In this document: piece by piece, positions 1 to 11,836 of the stretch
How the letters are laid out: every line of letters starts with the position of its first letter
Position numbering within the stretch: position 1 is the first letter of the stretch
NCBI GenBank assembly: GCA_009667805.1
Contig: CM019063.1
Location: 352,680,942 to 352,744,941, forward strand
Direction of reading: 5' to 3'
Source of the DNA: Leptobrachium leishanense
Taxonomy: Eukaryota > Chordata > Amphibia > Anura > Megophryidae
Length of the DNA stretch: 64,000 nt
Translations under genes and position numbers: made by a program
The notes under the pieces: generated by a model
The model's input: the letters and a program-made list of their open reading frames with translations, nothing else
Database searches by the model: none
Told to the model about the DNA's origin: nothing

Positions 1-1024
<1,024 letters not shown>

Positions 1025-1026
1025 TA

Positions 1027-1091
1027 CGTCAGCGGGTCTAAAAGAGACCCGTAGCCGTGACGTACATGGTACGTCCGTGGTCACCAAGGGG
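1027..1091. mobile_element. Right end of a TTAA-target element
   Basis: CGTCAGCGGG...CAAGGGG followed by TTAA at 1092-1095 matches the ends of the other TTAA elements in this window. The Tc1 copy landed at a TA inside it, so the left half lies beyond the window start. Confidence 0.55.
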
Positions 1092-1270
1092 TTAAACATG
1101 ACCATGGAAGTTGCCGAAAGGACGGTGAAGGGGGTAAGTGACAGTGAGTTCATGAATTGTCTGGTGTCGAGGAATGCCAGGACTGTTGGCCACAGTCTCA
1201 AAAGGCTTAAGCGGTTCAATGAACACCAAATTGGCCATGAAAATTGAACCAAACGAATTTCCCAGTACAG

Positions 1271-1794
1271 CAGGGACGTGCAGTCAGGGGAGGCAGAGCC
1301 TCCCCTGCCATTCCAGTAAATTAATGTGCTCACTGTGCTGTAATGACGTGTGTGTATTTAAACTGTAAATAAATGGTTATACTGAAAAAAGTTCTAATAC
1401 TCACCTCTCCACGCTCCCTCGCTGTGCTTGCTGCTGCTCTCTCTTCCGCTTTTTTTTCCACTTCAGTTGCCTGGCTGCTGTGTGTGTGTGATTCACTACA
1501 CAGACAGCAGGGGCAGCACTGAGCTAGCCTAGGCTACGCAATTTGCGCAGCTCTACGCTACGCTAATTGCGAAGCCCAAGCTGGTGGCACACTCTCCAGT
1601 GCCTCCAGACACGGAGAGCACATGAAAGCTTCAGCCAATGGGAAAGCTCCCATTGGTCTCAAGCATTTCCTTTTTTAAAAAAAAAAAAAAAAACACTCAC
1701 CATGGGATTTATATTTGGCTGTTTCATACACTATATATCTGGCTCTGATACTAGCCAGTGCCTCACCAGCCTCTGACCTCACCGCACGTCACTG
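1271..1794. mobile_element. Non-autonomous hAT element with 8-bp target duplication
   Basis: The 524-bp element begins CAGGGACGTGCAGTCAGG and ends CACCGCACGTCACTG, which are imperfect inverted ends. It is flanked by identical 8-bp direct repeats CAGTACAG at 1263-1270 and 1795-1802. An 8-bp duplication with CAG...CTG ends is diagnostic of hAT. No transposase is encoded. The interior holds a polypyrimidine stretch and an A run near 1677-1692. Confidence 0.85.
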
Positions 1795-1802
1795 CAGTAC
1801 AG

Positions 1803-3590
1803 TGCAATTTTGTGGCTATTCAGCTATTCATAAAGCTGGCAATTTGTCAAAATGTTGGTGGATTGTCAGCAAAATACGGTAATCTTCGGCAGCAGTGCCC
1901 GCCCCATAGAGAAGTAATGGTTAATCTGTTCAACTAACACCGAACAGCACTGAAATGTCAGTGAAATGTCATGATTTTCGGTGGTTTCATTCGATAGGTT
2001 TAAGCAGGCACTTAAACATAGGTTTCAATGTAAAAAAAATAATCTCTTTTTAGGATTTTTCAGGATTTTATTCTGCGCCCTTTTTAATTTAGATTTTTTT
2101 TTTTAAACCTGTTTCTTTATTCTCTAACAGACCTTTTTGTTATTGGTCATAATATTTTCATATTACTAGGGATTTTCATGCACTTTTTTTTTTATCTTTA
2201 CCCCTGGTTGGCAGCTTGTCAGCCTTTTCTGGTAGGTTTGTTGGCTTTTCTTCGGATTGCTTCGTCGGATGCATTCAGGGGTTTTCTGATTCAGCTGTTT
2301 TTCAGATGTGTTTTAGCGGGTCAATTTGCCACACTTCAACGGCTTTAACGCGCCAAAGTGCAGCGAACGAGAGTCGGTGACAAGTCGGTGCTCTCTGAAT
2401 AGCCCCCCCTTTTTAAAAAAAATTCTAGTTAAGGGGCTAAAAACTATTTTAATTGGCCTGAGGCAGAATGGAGTGATGAGAATACTAATATTTGGTTGAG
2501 ATGGAATAAGATATATAGAGTTGCAGATGATTTGCTACCTGAAGGCATTGCAGCTACCATGAAGCATCCTTCTAGTATTTATGATCTGAAGTTGTATGAC
2601 TGCAAAGGTGTGGGTAGACATTGTGGGATTGATGGTACTGTAAATGACAAAAAGTAAATTGGCGATACTTTAGCCGAAACTGAAGCCTTCAAGATCTAAG
2701 GAATAGTTCAACTGGCTTAAGCTTCTTGTGTTGCTGCTGTGTGCAAAGTGTGGTTTCAAGAAACTTTTTTACGGCTAGAATGGTGGAGTAATAATTTAAC
2801 CTAAATCGGAGAAGCTGATTAAAGAAAGTTAGGAGAAACAAAGACATTTGATAAAAGCAGTAGAATATTCTTTTTCTCTTTAGAACACCTAAGGACACTG
2901 TTCAGTTAACTTGGAGACGCTGTTGTAAGCATATAATTATGGCTCTAGAGATGTATCATCTCTGATGGTATAACGTAAGCTTTGTTGCGGTTTTCTATGA
3001 ATTATCATGGATTTCTGTGTATACCTAATTCTAAAATTAAAGCACTTGTGTTTTTGCATAGCATTCTTCATTAAATCATCTTTCAAATTCTAAAGCGTTT
3101 TATGGCGTTATTGTTCAAAATACTACTATGAGCCATCAAACCTAAAATATACAAATTTTCAAAAGGTTTTCATAATATTGGCCACTAATTGACATGCTGG
3201 TGAGCTGCACATTCCCCATTGGGCTCTGTAGCATGTAGATGTTCCTAAAAACTATGGAAAAATCTTAATCTCATTGCTATAAAGACAGATATCTTCCACA
3301 TATGCACTGGTGCAATGAAAAATTAAACCTTGTTTTGTAATACTCGTGAGCTATATTGCTCTCAACGTTTGTGCAGAGCCCATAATAATGTGAGATCCAG
3401 GAATTCCTTCGATCTGACAGGATAGAGTCCTTGGTGTTAATACTAATAAACTGGTGTTACATTGTCTGGAGTTTCTCTCTAAACATACATACATTCAACA
3501 GGTAGCAGATGCACTTTTGAATTTGTATTTTGAAGGAATATTGTGCTTTTTTTAAAAAAAAAAAAAAGTTATGCGATATGTAGTTTGTGT
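1803..3590. other. Intronic sequence without recognised features
   Basis: AT-rich DNA upstream of the first DOT1L exon in the window. It has poly-T and poly-A runs and only short broken frames. I see no coding or RNA signal. Confidence 0.5.
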
Positions 3591-3599
3591 GTGTGTATA

Positions 3600-3715
3600 T
3601 ATATCTTGAAAAAGGCTCTGCGAGCCGAAACGTTGATGTCCATGTGAGTTTTGTAAAATAAATTCTTTATATTTGTTTGGAAGACCGTGAGTGCATCCTC
3701 TATTGCCTAATTCTA
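3600..3715 (+). repeat. Repeat fragment with GCGAGCCGAAACGTTG motif, possibly a Penelope-like 3' end
   Basis: The segment reads TTGAAAAAGGCTCTGCGAGC, then CGAAACGTTG, then an AATAAA-like stretch and GTGAGTGCATCC. This arrangement (short GC stem, CGAAAC, AATAAA) resembles the ends of vertebrate Penelope-like elements, which can carry hammerhead-type ribozyme cores. A second example lies at 17745-17830. The family assignment is from memory of the motif and is tentative. Confidence 0.3.
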
Positions 3716-3811
3716 TATATTTCAACTGGATTGCACCAGGCAATGAACGGTAATATGGAGAGTGCTGTATGCAGTGGATTTTTGTATATATATATATATA
3801 TATCTATATAA

Positions 3812-3964
<153 letters not shown>

Positions 3965-4126
3965 TGAGAACGTTGTGCATGATGAAACCCTTGGCTTCCA
4001 ACGTTTTAAATGAGACTGGGTGCTTTCGTATCCGCATGATACATGTAAATTATAGCATTTTAGTGACACCATTAAAGCCTTTAGTTACTTCACTGCTATG
4101 ATCTTTAATAGTAAAAGCACCCATTG

Positions 4127-4450
4127 TGTGGCGAGATGAGTCAGTTGACGCGGGGGGGGACCTAGAGGTGGGGGCTGCCATCCAAGATGGTGGCCCCCAC
4201 CGGAAAAAGGCCACGGTCTTGCACCGATTGGTGCCAGGCCGCGACCTGGTAACTAAGGGGTTAACCCCCTACATCGCTGAAAAGGTCAGTCTGTGACCCG
4301 TCCAGCGATGCTGGCCACCGCCTCCTAGTCCCCGACGATGGGGAGATAGAGGGATCCAAAGGATCCCCCCTCCCCTTCAGGCGCTTTCCCTGTTCGGGGG
4401 CGCCTGAAACTGACGTCATCGCGCCCCCGGCACGATGTCAGCGCCAGGAG
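4127..4450. mobile_element. Fragment of a TTAA-type hairpin element
   Basis: It shares blocks with 7700-8040: GCTGCCATCCAAGATGG, GGAGATAGAGGGATCC and CTGACGTCATCGCG. It carries short perfect hairpins such as GATCCAAAGGATC and has no clear termini of its own. Confidence 0.6.
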
Positions 4451-4810
4451 GAGTGATACTTCCACGTGTGTCTTGGTCATTTTTTATTTTTACATCTTTT
4501 TTCTTTTTTTGTGTCATTTTTGTCTTCATATGTGTTAGTGGCTTGCTTTGGTACTAGCACTTTTGTGTATAATCGTCTTTATTAGGACGCATCAAAGGTT
4601 AGTGTACCTATCGATAATGTTTGTCCGTAACAAAGTACTAGTAACTATTCCTCTGGTATATATGAGACTGTTAATCCTGAACACCTGTTTTTGAAAAGTG
4701 AAAATGGCACCAAATTAATAAAACGCAAAATCAAGTGTGTTGCTATTCTAATACAATGGTTGGGAAGTGACTTATCCTCTCAAAGGTCACCTAGAAATTA
4801 TTACATAAAA

Positions 4811-4947
4811 AGGTGGGGTACTCTTCTAGTGCACACATATAATGTAGATGTATTGCCTTTTGATAAGTGAATAAACACGTGTTTATTCATTTGTCAAAGG
4901 CAACATATATACATTATTTGTTTGCGCTAGAAGAGTACCCCACTTTC
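4811..4947. repeat. Foldback palindrome with arms of about 68 bp
   Basis: GTGGGGTACTCTTCTAG at the left is mirrored by CTAGAAGAGTACCCCAC at the right, with the centre at GAATAAACAC/GTGTTTATTC (4878/4879). There is almost no loop. The right arm continues into the LINE ORF1 fragment, so this looks like an inverted duplication of the end of that fragment. Confidence 0.75.
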
Positions 4948-5380
4948 TTATCACCATATGTGGATCACATACTTTTTGGTTCAGGTCTGGACCCACCTGA
5001 TGCACCCTCTCCACCTCAATAGGTAGCACTTGTTCCTGGCAGCCCAAGTGATGTGGTAGCCATCCGCAGGCCCAATCCTGGAGAGCCTGGCTCTTCAGAC
5101 AAATTATGCGTAGATTATTACAACTGCGATTCTCAAAGTCATCTTGTTTCTCTGACGTTTGAATTGTTGATTCCTGTTTGTCAGTCTGTTGGAGTGGGTT
5201 AAGGTAATTTTCCAGGATCGACACACGTTCTTCTAAGTCAGGAAGTCAATGGGCTTCAGATGTCGGTTGTGCCACTGCTGATTCAATTGTGGCAGAAAGT
5301 TTGTCCAGTTTTTCGTCCAAAACTTGGACAGGGCCACCAAGATGTCAGCCACACTCGGTCGGTCCTGAAGGGACTTGGAC
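4885..5380 (-). pseudogene. L1/Tx1-like LINE ORF1 fragment
   Basis: The minus-strand frame at 4883-5224 contains ENRSCNNLRIICLKSQAL and, further on, VERVHQVGPDLNQ. This spacing resembles the RRM part of L1-clade ORF1 proteins (ENRSRRNNLRI..., then ...RVHRVG). ORF1 proteins bind RNA and form trimers through a coiled coil. The upstream minus-strand sequence at 5225-5330 reads as a heptad-like stretch interrupted by a stop. The fragment is short, interrupted and not functional. Confidence 0.6.
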
Positions 5381-6257
5381 AGAGAAAGAGGATGGCTTTC
5401 CGTGAGTCGAAGAGTCCCGTGAAGAATAATTAGTCGGGTGAGTGTGGTGATGGTGGCAATTCACAGGCATTTTTGCTAAGTATTTGTCACTTTCTCCATG
5501 GATTTTTTTTTTTCTTCTCTTCAGAAGCTGCAAATTTCTCAATCTCGGAGAACTTTTGGCAATGTCTCTCAGGTTATGCCTGGACTTAAAAAATTAGGGA
5601 AGTGGATGAAAACATGCACTCCAATTTACGAAGTTGTCAGCGCCTATCTCTAGGGCTGCAACTAACGATTATTCTCATAATCGATTAGTTGGCCGATTAC
5701 TATTTCCATTCATCGGATAAATTTAAAAAAAAAAATAGAAAACAAAAATTGTTTACTTAACCCCTTAAGGACGGGAGTAATTTTACAAGTTCGGCGCTGT
5801 TTCGAAGTAGAAGTTTGCTGAGCTCATTTTGACGGTTTTAAACGCGGTTTTAAGTCGCGTATTATTGTACCACCCAGACAAATTATATATCGTTCTTTCC
5901 GGCAGACTTGACAGATTAATAATATATCATTTATTATATGTATACTTCATGCCCTGCGAAAATGCTATAACAAAATTGTAAAAAAAATGTTAATTTTCAA
6001 TAAAATTTCAATCATCCACAGTGTGTAAAGTGTTTTTTTTTTTTGCATTTTATTACCCGAGACTTTGCGTATATATTCTATGGGGTACACTTGTTAAAAA
6101 AATTTGAACTTTTTTTTTTTTTTTTTTTGGGGAGAAATTACGTGATTTTAGCTAAACCCCCCAAAAAAATCATTAGTGAAGCATCATTGTTCACATTATA
6201 ATTGAAATTTGAACAATAGTGCTGCATTAAAAAAAACAAGTTTTTATTTTTAATTAA

Positions 6258-7478
6258 CCACTTCGATGCGGAGGACGCGCTCAGAGCGTCCTCCGCATGG
6301 CTGCTGCTGTGCTGAGGACGTGCTGAGCGCGTCCTCACTTTGGGGTCAGCGTTCGCCGAGTTCCGGCCGATCGCTGGCCCCCCGGTGCGGGCTGACATCC
6401 TCGATGTCAGCCCAGCATCCGGAACCGCCGCCGGTGAAATTAGGTGTCATCGCGGCAGCGCGATGACACCTAATTCAGGCGCCCCCCCCGCATGTGCGGA
6501 GGAGGCGCCTGAAAGGGAGGGGGGAGGTCCTTCGGACCTCTCTCCCTCCCGATCGGCGGCGTTGCGGGGGTTAACCCAGGCACCATTTGGAAGGGCACAG
6601 CCTTCGCTTCCAAATGGTACCTGGCATTAACCCCTGGGGAGCTGGATCGCGAATCGGCGCTGAAAAGCGCCGGTTCGTGATCCTTTCCCGGAGCTGGCTG
6701 ACATCTTGGATGTCGGCCAAGCCTCCGGGAACTCCCCCCTGAGGACTGGCGTCATCGTGCATAGCACGATGACGCCAGTCCTAGAGTTAACCCCTAACTG
6801 CCACCAACGGTGGAGATAGGGAGTTCATTGGAACTCCCTATCTCCCGATCCGTGGCAGCTAGGGGTTAACGTTTGGTATTGTTGATCGGCCAGAGCATGG
6901 CCGTTCCAACGATACCAAACTCGAATGTGAAAAAAGTTAGTAAAAATAAATAAATAAAATAAAAATAAAAAAATATTTTAAAGAAATTATAAAAAAAAAA
7001 TAAACACTTTTTTTTGGTTTGTTAATGCAGCAATATTGTTCCCATTTCAATTATAATGTGAACAATGATGCTGCACTAACGATTTTTGTATGCGGTGCGT
7101 TTGTTAAAAATCGTGTAATTTTCCCAAAACAAAATGTAACGAGACCCCATCTCTAATTTTTTTAACAAGCGCACCCCATACAAAATATAACCGCAATTGC
7201 TCGCATGTTAAAATGTGAAAAAAAAAACACTTTACACGCTGTAAATTATTGAAAATTCATATTTTATTGCATTTTTTGTTATAATATACAGACAGGTCAT
7301 GACGTATACATATAATAATGACCTATTATTAATCTGCCGAGTCTGACGGAAAGAACGATATATAATATGTCTGGGTCATATACTAAAATAAGCCTTAAAA
7401 ACACGTTTAAACATGAGGAGCAAAACCGGTAAAAATGACCTCAGCACAGAGGCGGGAAAAGCCTCAGCAGCGAAAGGG
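6258..7478. mobile_element. Inner TTAA element with hairpin-array core
   Basis: TTAA at 6254-6257 and 7479-7482 bound a 1221-bp unit starting CCACTTCGATGCGGAGG and ending GCAGCGAAAGGG. An inverted sister copy is 42185-43395. The left 660 bp is GC-rich and made of consecutive hairpins. The right part is AT-rich, with a hairpin around TGCAGCAATATTGTTC (7026-7079) and a larger one between 7085 and 7190 (TATGCGGTGCGTTTGTTAAA against TTTAACAAGCGCACCCCATA). Confidence 0.75.
6266..6920. repeat. Array of about twelve consecutive hairpins
   Basis: Inverted repeats follow one another almost without spacer: 6266-6298, 6313-6337, 6389-6413, 6438-6475, 6476-6511, 6514-6549, 6576-6624, 6644-6683, 6687-6729 (nested), 6742-6782 (19-bp perfect arms, 3-nt loop), 6786-6870 (nested) and 6871-6920. 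Arms are 11-20 bp. The same order recurs, inverted, at 42720-43390 and 43440-44165. Confidence 0.9.
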
Positions 7479-8815
7479 TTAATTATTTTTTTTTTTTCAC
7501 TTTTATTTTACAAGTAATATGGTCATGTTTGATATGACCATGATCAGGCCTTTCAAATGATACCCTACATGACCCCCTAGCTGTCACCGATCATGAGATA
7601 GGGGGGTTCTTTGAACCCCTTTATCTCCACCATGGGATTTCCTTAGGTTCCTTAGATTTCCTTGGCAGCTAGGGGTTCCCTGGTTAACTGACATCATCGG
7701 GCCACGCCCGATGACGTCAGTGGACGTGGGGAGTCCCGGAGGTGGGGCTGCCATCCAAGATGGCGGCCCCCACCAGAAAAAGGCTGTGACCTGGCACCGA
7801 TTGGTGCTGGGTCACAGCCTTGCCATCAAGGGGTTAATGCCATACATCCCTGGAAAGGCCAGGCTGTGCCCTTTCCAGGGATGCCTGGCATTAGCTGATA
7901 GCCCCTGGCGATGGGGAGATAGAGGGATCCAAAGGATCCCCCCTCCCCTCCAGGCGCTTCCCCTGCTCCGGCTGGGAGGGGACACCTGAAACTGACGTCA
8001 TCGCGTCCGGTGCGATGACGTCAGTGCGCCGGGAGGCACCAAAAGTGCCAGTCTGACTCCCTGGGAGTCAGAGCAGCGTGGGAACCGCCAGAGCAGGTGA
8101 GTATCTGCCGCCGGGGGGCTGCAGACGCCGGGGACGTACAGTTACGTCCTGCGGCGTTAAAGCCTGCCTAATGCAGGACGTAACTGTACGTCCCGCGGCG
8201 TTAAGGGGTTAAAAGGAATTTATGTAAAAAAAATAACCACAACCCCTCCCCCTTTATTCATAAGCAATTTGTGTAGTGTACGTAAATTTCGTACGTACAT
8301 ATGCAAATTGCATATCTTGCGTACTTTTCACACAAGGTATGCGAGTGCTTGGTCAGAGGGATGGGTTGATGCTGCATGCGCAGCTTAAGCCCATATTTGC
8401 TTTCTCGAATGCGGCTACAAGCACTTGGTCATAGATGATGATGTCAGTATGATATCGGGGTTAAAAAGCTTAAGTGGTCAGGGTGTGTAGGATGTCCCTT
8501 TTTAAATAATTTTGTGAACAAACTGAGTGGGAGGTGGGTCCGGAGGTGGAAGGGAGTAACTTTGCTCAAGTGACTTGACCTGAATGTGAGAGGGAGTGGG
8601 TATGGGCAAAAGAACGGATCTGTGTGGGAGTGAGTTTGGGGAAAGGGACCAGACCAAAGGGAGGGAATGGCAGTTCCCAACCAAAGAGGGTGTGGCAGGC
8701 AGGGAGGGTGGGGTGGTGGCACAGGACTTCAGCTTCAAGTAAGGATAAAACACAGGCATACACCTCCTTCACCCAGTGGCAGAATCCTATTGTTTATTTT
8801 ATAGTTCTGCTCCAC

Positions 8816-9100
8816 AATGGTAGGCCTCAGGGCGGTAGTCAGGGCAGGGGTCTTCACTTAGCATGACCGGGTGGGTTGCTGCTTCTCTGTGAATGGTTGG
8901 TAACCAGCTCAGTTTAGGCAGCATACTCCATTGTACAGGGGCTTAAGGTTTGCCATGTTGTACCCAGATTTGGGTATTTGTCAACACCCAGTCGTCGGAG
9001 CTTGACTAAAACATGGGCTTGTTCCTGGTCCACTGTAACAGATCTCTGTACCCTGACAGGGTCTCATCTGCCAATGCCGCTTCCTCGCTGGAGACCCAGG
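8816..9100. other. Intronic sequence left of the LTR element
   Basis: Unassigned. It may belong, with 12656-13410, to an older retroelement into which the LTR retrotransposon inserted. I find no motif to prove this. Confidence 0.3.
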
Positions 9101-9917
9101 TGTGACGGAACCGTTCTCTTCCGCCTGTTCTGACTCTCCAGACACCCCTTCATTGCGGTCAGCCCGGGTACTGGGTGCGCTGTCCTCAGTGCCTCGAGCA
9201 GCTTGACCCGCCTGCTTCTGTTCCTCTGCCCTGGAGCCGTTAGGAATCTCCAGAAGGCCGCTCTCTGCCTTCTGAGGGTGAGCGTGGAGTGTAGCGTAGT
9301 TTGAAATAAAGACACCAGACGCGGCTGTATGCTTTAAAACAGGATTCTCTCTCTGAGCTTTAATGAACAAAACGCCACCATTTATGCTGAAGTCCAACAG
9401 TCATAATTTGCATAAATGACGCACCTCGTCCTACCAATATAGTAATTATACTATATAACATTTAACATATATAACACATAACATTTGTATAATCCATTGT
9501 TCTAACACATGAGATTAAACACGAAACACTATCACAGATCCCTTGAGTTAAACATGCAGCTAGATAAGGTGAAAAGCCCTGTTGCATAAATTACACAGCA
9601 GTAAAGCTTGTTTACTGGCTACAAAGAAACACATTTACCTACAGGAATATAAGTATATTTAAAACTAAAGTTACGCCATTTTACACTAAACTAATTTAAA
9701 CCAAAACCAAACACTGCAAAATATATCTAAAATCATACGATCTAAATGAACATAAAGTCTCTTGGGGTTTGAAGCGTGGAGCGCCATGTCAGTCCCATGA
9801 CATATGTCCATACAATTAGAATAAGCACAACCGAGGGAAAAGTAAAAATGGTCTTTAAAACAGCCAAGTCCGTTTCTTGTGGCTCGCTGAGGAGCGCCAG
9901 TTGTCAGCTCCGTGACA
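9101..9917 (-). repeat. Downstream (3') LTR of the minus-strand element
   Basis: 817 bp, closely matching 11837-12655. The main differences are an indel near the GAGAGAGAATCC region (9340-9355) and another near 9440-9520. The differences give a handle on age. Confidence 0.85.
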
Positions 9918-9932
9918 TTTGTCCCCCCTTCC
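9918..9932 (-). promoter_or_regulatory. Polypurine tract
   Basis: On the minus strand GGAAGGGGGGACAAA lies immediately before the TGTCACGG start of the 3' LTR. This is the position where plus-strand DNA synthesis is primed in LTR elements. Confidence 0.75.
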
Positions 9933-10415
9933 AGAACGGCAGGGCGAGCTTAGATCCCAAACGGATCGCTTGCCACTGACGAGACCTCGCACTGTCCCCT
10001 TTTCTGTGCCATCTTCAAAGTTCCAGGTTGCGGGCACATAAGCAAAGTCAGCGGGGTCTGACAGTCGCTGGAAGGCTGTGGGTCCATAGTCCCGGGGCAA
10101 GAGGCAGGCCAACCCTCTTGTCCAGTGCGCCAGGCAACAGGCCACCACAGTCCACAGGCATAAAATGTTTGTTAGGGGGCACCCTGAAATTACCTCCCAT
10201 ATCTTGCTCTGTCCAGGGCACCTCTGCGGACCCAGGACCCGAATACAGTCAGCAGTCACCGTTCCCAGTCTCTCCTTCTGCTGATGCCCCCCTCCCGAAC
10301 ATTTAGCAGGGGCCCAGCCCACGGCAATCCCCACAATCCCAAAAGGGCGCAACTCCCCCTGGGACCAGGAATCCGGCAGTCTCCCGGGTAGTCACTCACC
10401 GATTCTGCTGGTCTT

Positions 10416-11668
10416 TTAGGCAGGTAAGAAGTGGTCCCCTCTCTTGTAGCACCTTGGGTCACGGGTGGAGTGCTGGGTGGTCTCCATCTTTGTTGGGGAC
10501 AAAGCACACTCTGATGCCAGCACATCATCCACCTCCAGCAACACTGGGTACAATTGCTCCTCTATGCAAAATATAACAGGGGCAATGACTTGACTCCCTG
10601 TTGTGCTGCTCTCCTCCGTGGTGGGCACATGGGTGCTGGCAGCTCGTGCTAGGGACAACTCATCTTGGAGCTGTTGGCACTGTGCTCGTGTCCCTTCGAG
10701 CTCAGCCTGCAGGTGGCTAACAGTGCCCTGGTGCTCCTGCTCCAATACACCTAGTTGGTGTGTCAGACGGCTCACCTCCATCTCGCTTGCCTTAGTTTGA
10801 GCGAGGCTCTCCTTCCGAGCTGCGTCTGCTTCTAGTAGCTGGTGTTGGCACAGCTGGAGTTGGTTCTGGAGCAGCTGTATTTCCTCTTGCTGCTCATAGG
10901 CCCGTGCCTGAAAAGTATCCCGGGAGAGCTGTGTCTGCTCCAACTCCTGCTCACAGCGCTCTAGACGAGTTTTAAATGTGGTAATTTCTGTCTGTAGAGC
11001 CGCTCTGGTTCGTCGTTTGTCCTACAGCTGCTCAATCACTGCACGGGAGCTGCTAATTTTCGTATACTGACTGACCTCGTACTTCCATGCAGCGACCATT
11101 TCTCTCCACCGTGACAGCTCGCAACTCATCCTGTAGCCGGTGCAATTGCAGGCCAGTCTCTTTCTCGCTCTGGGCTGCAAAGTCTAGTTGCCCTTTCACG
11201 GTCTCTACCTCCCTTCGAAGCGGATCACAACATTTGCATTCGCTCTCCAGCACCACCTCCATTTCTTTCACCCGTCCACCCCTCCGCTTCTTTTTAGCCT
11301 TATTTGAGGGTGGGTTGACGGTCACGGTTGTTGCGGAGGCATATTTTGTTTGGGTCTTGGCGTTGGCAGAAGCCGATGCTTCCAAAATCCCTGGTCTCTG
11401 CCAATCAAAGTCTGTAGACACCCTCTGGGTGTGTGGCGTAGTTGCCAGCCAGTTCTCCTCCTGGCCACGAATGTCCCCTGGCTCCATCCAGCCTGGGACC
11501 CTTGTATTTACTGTATTCCACTTGCAGAGGGTTAAAATCTTCCTGGTCCTGCACAGCTTCCCCTTTCTGCAATAAACAGACCTCATTCCAAATGCTCTGG
11601 AACAGGTCCAGGCTAGGGTTTGGACCATATTGCTTGAGGCGTCTTTTTACCTCCGTGAGCGTTTCCAT
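10416..11668 (-). pseudogene. Gag-position protein with long coiled coil, broken
   Basis: The interior of the LTR element encodes, on the minus strand, a sequence starting METLTEVKRRLKQYGPN (11668). It continues through a Lys/Arg-rich patch (NKAKKKRRGGRVKE) into a long heptad-rich region (REVETVKGQLDFAAQ, later QQEEIQLLQNQLQLCQHQLL and VSRLTHQLGVLEQEH). It occupies the gag position. The reading changes frame near 11420 and 11085 and has an in-frame stop near 11030, so this copy is dead. I see no CCHC zinc knuckle, protease or polymerase motif. The family is not recognised. It could be a diverged gag or a captured coiled-coil gene. Confidence 0.6.
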
Positions 11669-11819
11669 CTCGCTCCTGGTTGCACCAAACTTGTGCCTTT
11701 GACCCTTTCTTTAATATTCGTTCCTTCCATGGCTTTCCAGCAGGTCCTTCAGGGTGTCCTGCTTGCAGGCTGTATAGTTTGTCATCTCGGGGTGTATTGG
11801 TGTTGGAGACCCTCTATCC

Positions 11820-11836
11820 ACACCGCTTGCCACCAA
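11820..11836 (-). promoter_or_regulatory. Candidate primer-binding site
   Basis: Directly after the 5' LTR (minus strand) the sequence is TTGGTGGCAAGCGGTG. It begins with the TGG that pairs with a tRNA CCA end. The tRNA is not identified. Confidence 0.5.

Larger units (their letters stand above)
5761..8208. mobile_element. piggyBac-type non-autonomous element with TTAA duplication
   Basis: The 2448-bp insertion has TTAA at 5757-5760 and 8209-8212. Its ends are CCCCTTAAGG and CCGCGGCGTTAAGGGG. The same host sequence occurs uninterrupted near 62583 (GTTTACTTAAAAGGA), so the empty site is visible in this window. A TTAA target and CCC-starting ends are the marks of the piggyBac superfamily. No transposase is encoded. 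A second TTAA-bounded unit, 6258-7478, lies inside. Confidence 0.85.
5651..8815. mobile_element. hAT-type element (TAGGGCTGCAAC end) split by a TTAA element
   Basis: The left end TAGGGCTGCAACTAACGAT at 5651 matches the complete copy at 62501-63358. The element runs to GTTTAC at 5755, is interrupted by 5761-8208, and resumes with AAGGAATTTATG...ACCCCTCCCC. It then follows the 62501 copy (Cys/Pro-free coding noise, the CCACCCAGTGGCAG block) to about 8815, where similarity stops. The right terminus is missing. Confidence 0.75.

Noticed and set aside
2400..2680. Stretch that looked like a spliced or processed coding piece
   Set aside because: No frame longer than about 40 codons and no recognisable motif.
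9855..10352. 165-codon minus-strand frame at the LTR border
   Set aside because: It runs across the LTR and purine tract and shows no domain. It is a chance frame.
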